Shown here: positions 1-5,517 of the stretch, piece after piece
How the letters are laid out: each line of letters opens with the position of its first letter
Position numbering within the stretch: the stretch's first letter is position 1
Assembly: GCA_934234035.1 (NCBI GenBank)
Contig: CAKQHH010000039.1
Coordinates: 1-10,812, forward strand
Source of the DNA: an uncultured Clostridia bacterium
GTDB lineage: Bacteria; Bacillota; Clostridia; Peptostreptococcales; Anaerovoracaceae
DNA: 10,812 nt
Reading direction: 5' to 3'
Notes under the pieces: model-generated
Database searches by the model: none
Told to the model about the DNA's origin: nothing
Seen by the model: the letters and a program-made list of their open reading frames with translations, nothing else
Made by a program: the position numbers and the translations under genes

Positions 1-70
1 GGTTCGGAATAGTGTAGTGCTGGCGGTCTATCTCTTGTTTTCGGTTGCTTGCTTCCTTACCGTACATGAG

Positions 71-125
71 CATTGGTGCAAGGACTCCCGCAAGCCCTTG
101 TTCTTCCGTTTCCCTTGCACCAAGT
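71..125 (+). repeat. Palindromic repeat unit L1
   Basis: The arms pair as TTGGTGCAAGG with CCTTGCACCAA, giving 11 perfect base pairs around a loop of about 30 nt. The two bases before the arm are CA instead of AC, so the outermost pairs seen in other units are weakened. The core carries the CTTGTTCTTCCGT version shared with units L2 and L3. Confidence 0.85.
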
Positions 126-157
126 TTTTGACCCTTTTCGGAGCTTCAACCATTCGG

Positions 158-212
158 ATTTGGTGCAAGGATTCCCGCAAAACCTTGTTCTTCCGTTTCT
201 CTTGCACCAAGT
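158..212 (+). repeat. Palindromic repeat unit L2
   Basis: The arms TTGGTGCAAG and CTTGCACCAA give ten perfect pairs followed by a G-T wobble. It starts exactly 87 bp after unit L1. The spacer before it (126-157) is an almost exact copy of the one after it. Confidence 0.85.
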
Positions 213-244
213 TTTTGACCCTTTTCGGAGCTTCAACCCTTCGG

Positions 245-299
245 ACTTGGTGCAAGAACTCCCGCAAAACCTTGTTCTTCCGTTTCCTTTGCACCAAGT
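245..299 (+). repeat. Palindromic repeat unit L3
   Basis: The arms ACTTGGTGCAA and TTGCACCAAGT give eleven perfect pairs. It starts 87 bp after L2. The sequence after it, 300-331, is unrelated to the spacers between L1, L2 and L3, so the homogeneous part of the array ends here. Confidence 0.85.
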
Positions 300-331
300 C
301 CCCCGCCCAAGATGAACCTCCGCCGGTACTG

Positions 332-385
332 ACGTGGTTCCTCATCACCCGCAATCCCTTATTCCTTCGTCGAGGGGCACCACGT
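332..385 (+). repeat. Divergent palindromic repeat unit L4 with compensatory arms
   Basis: It starts exactly 87 bp after unit L3. The core at 348-370 has CCCGCAA, two variable bases, then CCTTATTCCTTCGT, matching the right-hand array better than its left-hand neighbours. The arms have changed: ACGTGGT pairs with ACCACGT, then after one mismatch CCTC pairs with GAGG (one wobble). Arms that changed together while pairing and core were kept indicate a hairpin under selection. Confidence 0.8.
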
Positions 386-411
386 CCCCCGGTCCGGATG
401 GGATTGGAAAC

Positions 412-448
412 GGAAGTGCGGACGAATTTGCCATTCGACTGCACTTCC
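412..448 (-). other. Isolated hairpin between repeat array and intron 3' side
   Basis: GGAAGTGC at 412-419 is the exact reverse complement of GCACTTCC at 441-448. Inside it, GAAT at 424-427 can pair with ATTC at 433-436. It lies just downstream of where the group II intron should end and has no core in common with the 87-bp repeats. No clear T-tract follows, so a terminator role is not supported. It may be the original sequence downstream of the intron target. Confidence 0.5.
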
Positions 449-491
449 TTCCACTTCTGTTCTGTATAATATTTTTTCTCACCCTCCCATT

Positions 492-522
492 GCACCGTAC
501 GTACGGTTCTCGTATACGGCGC
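492..522 (-). ncRNA. Group II intron domain V
   Basis: Read on the minus strand, GCGCCGTAT pairs with GTACGGTGC as the lower stem, including G-U wobbles. A two-base AC bulge and a short upper stem ACG/CGT close a five-base loop. This is the canonical domain V shape, slightly short at 31 nt. The catalytic triad reads CGC, the form typical of class C introns, instead of AGC. It begins 15 nt downstream of the reverse transcriptase stop codon. Confidence 0.85.
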
Positions 523-537
523 TACATCAATATAGAA

Positions 538-1836
538 TCAAATATTTCTCAGATAATACTGCAATGGGTCGACCAATCCTGGTCGGCTCTTTGTTTTACG
601 TCCAAGTATCTCTGGACTGATTGCAAAATTCACTACATACATTCCGCTTCTTTTGTACCATCCTAATCTACTGTTCGCAACCTTGTAGATTTCTTCGTGC
701 GTGAATCTACATCCTATGATTCGGTTCAGTTTCTGAAGATTCAGATATATGCGCATCGTTTTCTTCCATTGCTTGAGTATCACCACTCTCACTTTGTGTC
801 TGAGCCATTGCCCATACTCTTCTAAGAACATCTTCATACTGCCAATTCGGTAGTAGTTTATCCATCCCCGAATCAACCAGTTAAGTTGCTCGAATGTGGA
901 TTTCACAGGTCTTGCGACAGCCTTCCTTCTACAAAGTATTGCACGAGTTTTAGCGTATAACCTTTTCTTTCGGTCATTTGCCGGCTTGCATTTCCATCCG
1001 TCTTTGGATTTCCAAAATGTAAATCCAAGAAAGTTGCTTTTCATTGGTCTGACAACCTTTGTTTTAGTTGCACTTACCTTTAGTCTAAGCTTTCGCTCTA
1101 ACCAATTTGTGACAGACTTCATTACTCTGTTTGCTGCCATTTCGCTTTTGACAAAGATATTACAGTCATCGGCGTATCTGACAAAACAGAGTCCTCTTGC
1201 TTCCAGCTCTTTATCTAATTTGTCCAGGTATACATTGGACAATATCGGACTGAGAGGACCACCTTGAGGTACCCCCTCTCTACTTGGACTAGTAAGTCCA
1301 TTCTCCATCACTCCTGCTTGTAGAAACTGGCGAATGAGTCGTAGTGTTTTCGCATCATTGATACGTTCCCTGAGTATCGAAATTAATTTGTCGTGATTTA
1401 CAGTGTCAAAATATTTCTCGATATCCAAGTCTATTACCCATTCATATCCTTCGTTGAGGTATGCTAGAGCTTCCTCTACTGCCAGCTGACAGTTCCTGCC
1501 TGGGCGAAATCCATAGCTGTGTTCTGAGAAGTACTTGTCATATCCAAGCGACAAAACTTGCGCTGTAGCTTGTTGTACCACTCTATCTGCAACCGTTGGT
1601 ATTCCCAGAGGTCTCTTCTTACCATTAGATTTAGGTATGTAGACTCTTCTTACTGGTGTTGGCTTGTATTTGCCGTCACGTATTTGGGATTTAATCTCTT
1701 CCCTATGCTTGGCAAAATATCCGTCAAGTTCCTCTACGGACATCTTATCAATTCCGTATGCACCCTTGTTCTTCTTGACTGATTTGATAGCCTTATCGAT
1801 ATTTTCATCTTGTAGTATCCATTCAATTAATTCCAT
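538..1836 (-). CDS. ltrA: Group II intron-encoded reverse transcriptase/maturase
   Basis: This protein reverse-transcribes the intron RNA during retrohoming and helps it fold for splicing. At 432 aa it has the usual class C length. Fingers-palm motifs are in order: a first catalytic aspartate block around VIDLDIEKYFD (134-144), GVPQGGPLSPILSN (188-201), the YADD active site (221-224), and NFLGFTF (268-274). A maturase X domain follows at roughly 310-400, with FEQLNWLIRGWINYY as its clearest part. There is no HNH endonuclease domain, as expected for class C, which primes from nicks or replication forks. The ATG at 1836 starts at the conserved N-terminus; the ribosome site (AGAGAAG) is modest. 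The frame is intact with no missing key residue, so the protein may be functional even if the intron RNA is damaged. Codon use is AT-richer than in the housekeeping-type genes to the right. Confidence 0.93.
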   Translation of the reverse strand: MELIEWILQDENIDKAIKSVKKNKGAYGIDKMSVEELDGYFAKHREEIKSQIRDGKYKPTPVRRVYIPKSNGKKRPLGIPTVADRVVQQATAQVLSLGYDKYFSEHSYGFRPGRNCQLAVEEALAYLNEGYEWVIDLDIEKYFDTVNHDKLISILRERINDAKTLRLIRQFLQAGVMENGLTSPSREGVPQGGPLSPILSNVYLDKLDKELEARGLCFVRYADDCNIFVKSEMAANRVMKSVTNWLERKLRLKVSATKTKVVRPMKSNFLGFTFWKSKDGWKCKPANDRKKRLYAKTRAILCRRKAVARPVKSTFEQLNWLIRGWINYYRIGSMKMFLEEYGQWLRHKVRVVILKQWKKTMRIYLNLQKLNRIIGCRFTHEEIYKVANSRLGWYKRSGMYVVNFAISPEILGRKTKSRPGLVDPLQYYLRNI

Positions 1837-2347
1837 TTGTTGCTTCTCTTTCTGCTTGTAAAGATGTTAGAAATCATCCCATCTACCTTTTGCTTCCGTG
1901 GACATACGTTTCCACTTGTTAAGCATATCCTCGATTTCGGATTATTCTAGCCTTGCTTACAGCGATTTGCAATATATTGACATTAGACCCTTTTCCCATT
2001 GGTGCTTAGGGATACTATGGTCTCAGCTGACTCCTGGGTATGAGCTTTTTATCGCACGTACTTGCTGTACGCTACCCAGGCCTCCCAGGGTAAGACACAA
2101 GTCTTTCACCGCACAACCTCTGGATTTACTCTCTTGGCGTTACGTTTACCTTTTGGGCTTCGATTTGTCTCGCAATCTCGCCCGCCATTTAGCCTCATAT
2201 CCAGTTTCTGTTCGTAGGCTCAACGGTTTTGCTACACCACTTCCTCCCCCTAAACATTGCTGTCTTCGGCTTGTGGTTCGCTACACTTGGCGGTAAATAC
2301 CCGTGACGGGACTTTCACCCGTAAGACTTGCGCCATGCCTGGCACAC
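1837..2347 (-). ncRNA. Group II intron RNA, domains I to IV (5' part)
   Basis: About 510 nt without a gene, lying between the intron 5' splice site and the reverse transcriptase start. It holds the opening GTGTGCCAGGCATGG, a short stem around ACGGGTGAAAGTCCCGT near the 5' end, and the conserved GAGGCTA and CCTGGGAGG blocks. It supplies the exon-binding and core-folding parts of the ribozyme. I could not draw the full secondary structure by eye. Confidence 0.75.
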
Positions 2348-2352
2348 GACAG

Positions 2353-2386
2353 AAAAAGTAGCGGCGCCATCGCACCGCTACTTTTT
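2353..2386 (-). terminator. Rho-independent terminator of the secreted-protein gene
   Basis: AAAAAGTAGCGG (2353-2364) and CCGCTACTTTTT (2375-2386) are exact reverse complements, a 12-bp stem with a 10-nt loop that ends in a T-tract on either strand. It lies 23 nt past the stop codon of the secreted-protein gene. The group II intron has inserted 5 nt after the stem, consistent with use of this hairpin as its target. Confidence 0.92.
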
Positions 2387-2409
2387 CTTCATAATCCGAT
2401 TAAGTTTTA

Positions 2410-3297
2410 CTACTTTACTTTTCCGCTTCTCTTTGGTGCGGTATAAGCACTGTACGCGATTCCGGATTTTCCGTTGCTGCCGCGCAGTGCTTTTACTTTG
2501 TAATAGTATCGTTTACCTTTTTTTACTTTTTTATCTGTATACTTAGTTCCGGAAACCGTTGCGACTTTCTTGTAACCGCTGGATTTCTTTGTGCTGCGAT
2601 AAATCATGCACTTCGTTGCGGCAGAAGATTTCTTGAACTTGATGGTACATTTTCTCTTTCCTCTGGAAACGCTTAGCTTTGTCGGCTTCGGCAGATCTTT
2701 TACCTTAAATTGCACAAAGTTCATTGGAATATCAAAAGAATCATACACATCACTTGGCCATTGTCCATAAACATCACAAGGCATAGCACTTACTGCGAGT
2801 ACATAGGAACCGTTCTTTAGCTTTACGGGCAGATATCCGGAATAGTCCGTAAAGTCATCCTCTTCCACAATGAGATCTGGATCCCCAGATGTTAATGAAT
2901 AGAATGTGCGGCTTATTTTCGAATCATACACATCCACCGAAGGAATCGTATAATAATCCTCCCAGGTATCCCACATGGTGAAGTCAAGCCAAACCCGCTG
3001 TCCTCGATATACGGTGAAATTATTTCGAAGATTAATGCGAACATATTTCTCGTCTACATCCGCTTCATACCCTCTGGCTTGAACCCCCTTGCGATTTACT
3101 TTTTTCTTTAATGCCAAATTCTTTTCACTTGACGAAACATCTAATGTTCGTTCATCATGGCCTTTTTCCTTCCGGTTCTCGATGAAATTTTTCTCTTTCG
3201 ACTTACCGATTTCCTTAGTACCTGCAAACCCATTCAGTGGAAGACATGTAACCACTAAAACAGCACACAGCAAGATTATAACGGACTTCTTTCGCAT
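2410..3297 (-). CDS. Secreted protein with C-terminal fibronectin type III-like domain
   Basis: A 295-aa exported protein of unknown function. It opens with MRKK and a hydrophobic stretch (5-22), with a likely signal peptidase I site after GFA at residue 25. A Cys at 18 follows VVT, a poor lipobox, so a lipoprotein is less likely. Residues 26-75 are charged and probably disordered. Residues 80-200 are rich in beta-strand and aromatic residues and may form a PPC- or jelly-roll-like sandwich; I do not recognise the family. Residues about 203-289 look like the Lys-rich Fn3-type domain common at the ends of clostridial surface proteins (GYKKVATVSGTKYTD, KGKRYYYKVKAL). The start at 3297 is preferred because AAGGAGAG precedes it by 7 nt and it begins the signal peptide; an upstream in-frame GTG at 3372 would overlap the corA stop and place 25 hydrophilic residues before the signal. 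The gene is clearly AT-richer than corA. Confidence 0.85.
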   Translation of the reverse strand: MRKKSVIILLCAVLVVTCLPLNGFAGTKEIGKSKEKNFIENRKEKGHDERTLDVSSSEKNLALKKKVNRKGVQARGYEADVDEKYVRINLRNNFTVYRGQRVWLDFTMWDTWEDYYTIPSVDVYDSKISRTFYSLTSGDPDLIVEEDDFTDYSGYLPVKLKNGSYVLAVSAMPCDVYGQWPSDVYDSFDIPMNFVQFKVKDLPKPTKLSVSRGKRKCTIKFKKSSAATKCMIYRSTKKSSGYKKVATVSGTKYTDKKVKKGKRYYYKVKALRGSNGKSGIAYSAYTAPKRSGKVK

Positions 3298-3368
3298 TAG
3301 ACCACTCTCCTTAATTAACACGAATCTACGAATTCTATCCCAGCAAGTGTACCATTTTTCATGCAATA

Positions 3369-4310
3369 TCACAACATCTTCTTCCGTTTCAGCACGACGT
3401 ACAGGCCCAGGCAGATGGCCACCACGATGCCGCTGATGATGCCGAAGCCGAAAGGCGTCTGGGCGAAAGGCATGTATTTCGTCAGCACGTTCATTCCGTA
3501 CATTCCGGAAATCACCGTCGGAATCGCCAGAATCAGCGTGATGGAGGTGAGGATTTTCATCACGTTATTCAGCCGGTTATCGAAAATCGTAGACATCAGC
3601 TGGCGGGTGCCGTCCACGATGCTGCGGTAGATGTCCGTCATCTCCACCGCCTGCTGGTTTTCTACGATGGCATCGTCCAGCAGCTCCTGGTCCTCCGGGA
3701 AGCGCTCCAGCCGAGAGTACCGGGTAAGGCGGTCCAGCACGTTGCCGTTCTCACGAATGGAGGTGGCGAAGTACACCAGCGCCTGCTCCAGTTCGTGGAG
3801 GCTGAACAGATCTTCTTCTTCCACATCGTCCCGCACCTTTTCCTCGATTTCCTGCCGCTTCCGGTCGATTGCGTACAGCGCCTTCTGGTACAGCAAGGCG
3901 GATTCCAAAAGAATCTGGTACACGAACCGCAGTTTTTTCCGGGTGGAAAAATCATTCATCCGATTCTTCTCGAAATTCCGAAGCACGAAGGACTCCTCCG
4001 AGCAGATGGTCACGATGGCTTCTTTAGTGATAATGATTCCCAGCGGAATGGTCACGTAAGCCCGCACCCCGTTCCGGTATTCCTCCGACGGGATGTCCAC
4101 CACGATTAAAGTGTAGTTCTCCGGAAGTTCAATTCGCGTCTTTTCTTCCAGGTCAATTGCCGCCATCAGGTCGTCCACCTCGACGCCCATCCGTTCCGCA
4201 ATCAGCTCCGCCTCTTCGTTGGAGGGGTTGGTCATCTTCACCCAGCAGTCGTGACAGAAATTCGGCACCGAACTCGTCCGGCCGTTCTGCGTGTAGAAAT
4301 ATTTAATCAT
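3369..4310 (-). CDS. corA: CorA-family divalent cation channel
   Basis: This 313-aa protein is probably a pentameric inner-membrane channel for Mg2+, possibly with Co2+ or Ni2+. A soluble N-terminal region of about 250 residues includes an acidic, helical stretch at 140-215 fitting the long stalk helices. Two membrane segments follow at about 252-270 and 287-306, with the signature YGMN (271-274) at the end of the first and a short basic cytoplasmic tail (KRKKML). Length and layout match bacterial CorA. A CxxC pair at residues 19-22 near the N-terminus is less usual. The ATG at 4310 was chosen because AAAGGAGA lies 6-7 nt upstream and the family alignment begins here; the longer open frame upstream runs back into mutY. 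It has its own candidate promoter in the 115-nt gap after mutY. I see no M-box riboswitch. Confidence 0.9.
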   Translation of the reverse strand: MIKYFYTQNGRTSSVPNFCHDCWVKMTNPSNEEAELIAERMGVEVDDLMAAIDLEEKTRIELPENYTLIVVDIPSEEYRNGVRAYVTIPLGIIITKEAIVTICSEESFVLRNFEKNRMNDFSTRKKLRFVYQILLESALLYQKALYAIDRKRQEIEEKVRDDVEEEDLFSLHELEQALVYFATSIRENGNVLDRLTRYSRLERFPEDQELLDDAIVENQQAVEMTDIYRSIVDGTRQLMSTIFDNRLNNVMKILTSITLILAIPTVISGMYGMNVLTKYMPFAQTPFGFGIISGIVVAICLGLYVVLKRKKML

Positions 4311-4341
4311 GCCCCATCTCCTTTCTGTTTCACTGCTGTCC

Positions 4342-4350
4342 ATTGTACCA
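4342..4350 (-). promoter_or_regulatory. Candidate extended -10 promoter for corA
   Basis: On the minus strand the sequence reads TGGTACAAT, an extended -10 element close to consensus, about 30 nt before the corA start codon. I find no convincing -35 hexamer at 17 bp, which extended -10 promoters can do without. It implies that corA can be transcribed separately from mutY. Confidence 0.45.
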
Positions 4351-4400
4351 CAATTCCGTCCCGGCGGGTCCGCGCCCCCCTGCAAAATCCGAGTAAAATC

Positions 4401-4420
4401 CGCCCTTCCAAAGGAAGGCG
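4401..4420 (-). terminator. Weak hairpin terminator after mutY
   Basis: CCTTCC and GGAAGG form a 6-bp stem with a 3-nt loop, extended by two more pairs past a bulge. It lies 5 nt after the mutY stop codon. The minus-strand sequence after it is GGATTTTACTCGGATTTT, a broken T-tract, so termination is probably partial. Confidence 0.4.
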
Positions 4421-4425
4421 CCGAA

Positions 4426-5493
4426 TCAGAAGTCCATGTACGCCTTAAATGCCGTTGGAATGGAATACTCCTCCTGCAAAGCGTTTTTCTCCGCCGCAAA
4501 AAAACTGTTTTCTGCCGCCGACGCGTCCGGCCGCTCCTCCGCTTCAATTTCGAAGGCGTGCATGTGCCACTCCACATGGCTAAAAATATGTTTCGACGGC
4601 TTCAGCTTCCGGATGGCCTTCGGCTCATATCCCAGCGTCCGGCAGGCCTCCTCCGCCTGCGCCTCCGTCAGCCAGCCTTCCGCATTTGGCAGCTCGTACA
4701 GGTTCGCCAGAAGCCCCCGTTCCGGGCGCTTCCCGATCACCACCCGGTCTTCCAACCGGATTCGAAGCACAGTGCGCTTTTCTTTTCGCCGCTGCTTCTT
4801 CTCCTCCTTCACCGGAAGCTGCTGCTCCTTCCCCGTCCGGCGGGCCTCACAACGCATCTGCCATGGACATTTTTCGCAAAGCGGTGCTCCGTTGGGGAGG
4901 CAGATGGTGGCTCCCAGGTCCATCAGGGCCTGATTCATGTCCCCGGGACGAGTGCGGTCCAGGATTTTCTCGTAATAGGCCGTGGCTGCCTTTCGGGCGG
5001 CGGTGGTGCGGATGCTCTCCTCGTAGCCGGTCATGCGGGCGTAGACTCGAAGTAGGTTCCCGTCCACGGAAGGAATGGGATAGGCGAAGGCGATGGAACT
5101 GATGGCCGCCGCCACGTACTCCCCGATGCCGGACAACTTCTGCAGCTCTTTGGGGGTTCCCGGGATTTCGCCCCCGTATTCCTCCATCACTTGAATGGCT
5201 CCCTTGTGCATGTTCCGAATCCGGCTGTAGTAGCCCAGCCCCTGCCACAGTTTCAGGAGCCGCTCCTCCTCCGCTTCCGCCAGTGCTTTCACATCCGGCA
5301 GTTCCCGAAGGAACCGCTGATAATACTCAATTACCGTGTCCACTCGGGTCTGCTGGAGCATAATCTCCGAAACCCACACATGGTAAGGCGTCGGATCCTC
5401 CCGCCAGGGGAGAATCCGACGCTCACTGTCGTACCAGGACAACAGGATATCCGATAGTTTTGCAGCTTGTTGGTTCTGATCTGTTGTATTCAA
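4426..5493 (-). CDS. mutY: A/G-specific adenine DNA glycosylase MutY
   Basis: MutY removes adenine mispaired with 8-oxoguanine in base excision repair, preventing G:C to T:A transversions. The 355-aa protein has the catalytic Glu43 in SEIMLQQT, a helix-hairpin-helix at about 113-136 (LSGIGEYVAAA), and the catalytic Asp144 in PSVDGN. Four cluster-binding cysteines lie at 198, 206, 209 and 215, with seven residues between the first pair instead of the six in E. coli. A C-terminal NUDIX-like domain (about 225-350) with IFSHVEW at 303-309 reads 8-oxoG. The start is a TTG at 5493, chosen because AGAAGGA precedes it by 8 nt and the next usable Met lies inside the catalytic domain. The gene follows the ABC transporter by 24 nt, which suggests co-transcription. 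Confidence 0.95.
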   Translation of the reverse strand: MNTTDQNQQAAKLSDILLSWYDSERRILPWREDPTPYHVWVSEIMLQQTRVDTVIEYYQRFLRELPDVKALAEAEEERLLKLWQGLGYYSRIRNMHKGAIQVMEEYGGEIPGTPKELQKLSGIGEYVAAAISSIAFAYPIPSVDGNLLRVYARMTGYEESIRTTAARKAATAYYEKILDRTRPGDMNQALMDLGATICLPNGAPLCEKCPWQMRCEARRTGKEQQLPVKEEKKQRRKEKRTVLRIRLEDRVVIGKRPERGLLANLYELPNAEGWLTEAQAEEACRTLGYEPKAIRKLKPSKHIFSHVEWHMHAFEIEAEERPDASAAENSFFAAEKNALQEEYSIPTAFKAYMDF

Positions 5494-5517
5494 AATCTTT
5501 TTCCTTCTGTTTATTAC

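Larger units (their letters stand above)
71..385 (+). repeat. Left tandem array of 87-bp palindromic repeats, four units
   Basis: Four units begin at 71, 158, 245 and 332, so the period is exactly 87 bp each time. Each unit is a 54-55 nt inverted repeat followed by a spacer of about 32 nt. Units 1-3 have arms TTGGTGCAA and TTGCACCAA around a central core containing CCCGCAA and TTCTTCCGTTT. The two spacers between units 1-3 are nearly identical. Unit 4 has different arms and a different preceding spacer but keeps the core. The array ends close to the 3' end of the group II intron. Several reading frames stay open through it because 87 is a multiple of three, but no ribosome site or non-repeat protein supports a gene. 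I do not recognise the repeat as a named family; its organisation resembles REP/BIME-type intergenic palindromes. Confidence 0.9.
480..2347 (-). mobile_element. Class C group II intron (3' end uncertain)
   Basis: This is a self-splicing retroelement read on the minus strand. The 5' end is GTGTG at 2347, followed by GCCAGGCATGG, the usual opening of class C introns. Blocks such as ATGAGGCTA (2190-2198) and CTTACCCTGGGAGG (from about 2093 downward) fit conserved parts of domains I-III as I recall them from the Oceanobacillus iheyensis intron. A reverse transcriptase without an endonuclease domain sits in domain IV, and a domain V fold lies at 492-522. The insertion point is 5 nt past a strong transcription terminator, the classic class C target. 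A candidate EBS1, ACAGAAA on the minus strand (2205-2211), complements the exon at 2349-2355, one base short of the junction. The lower boundary is approximate because domain VI and the 3' splice site were not found. Confidence 0.85.

Noticed and set aside
71..385. Possible CRISPR array
   Set aside because: The units are 54-55 nt long inverted repeats and the spacers are near-identical to each other. CRISPR spacers should all differ, and no cas gene is present.
28..495. Open frame of 155 codons on the minus strand through the left repeat array
   Set aside because: It is built from the 87-bp repeat, whose length is a multiple of three. Overlapping frames on the other strand are equally open, and it starts inside the group II intron domain V/VI region with no ribosome site.
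480..1836. Retron or diversity-generating retroelement beside the repeat array
   Set aside because: The reverse transcriptase has a maturase X domain, class C length and motifs, and sits within recognisable intron RNA with domain V. No template/variable repeat pair or msr/msd structure was seen.
4311..4425. Mg2+-sensing M-box riboswitch before corA
   Set aside because: The gap is only 115 nt and holds a weak terminator and a promoter about 25 nt before the start codon, leaving no space for an M-box.
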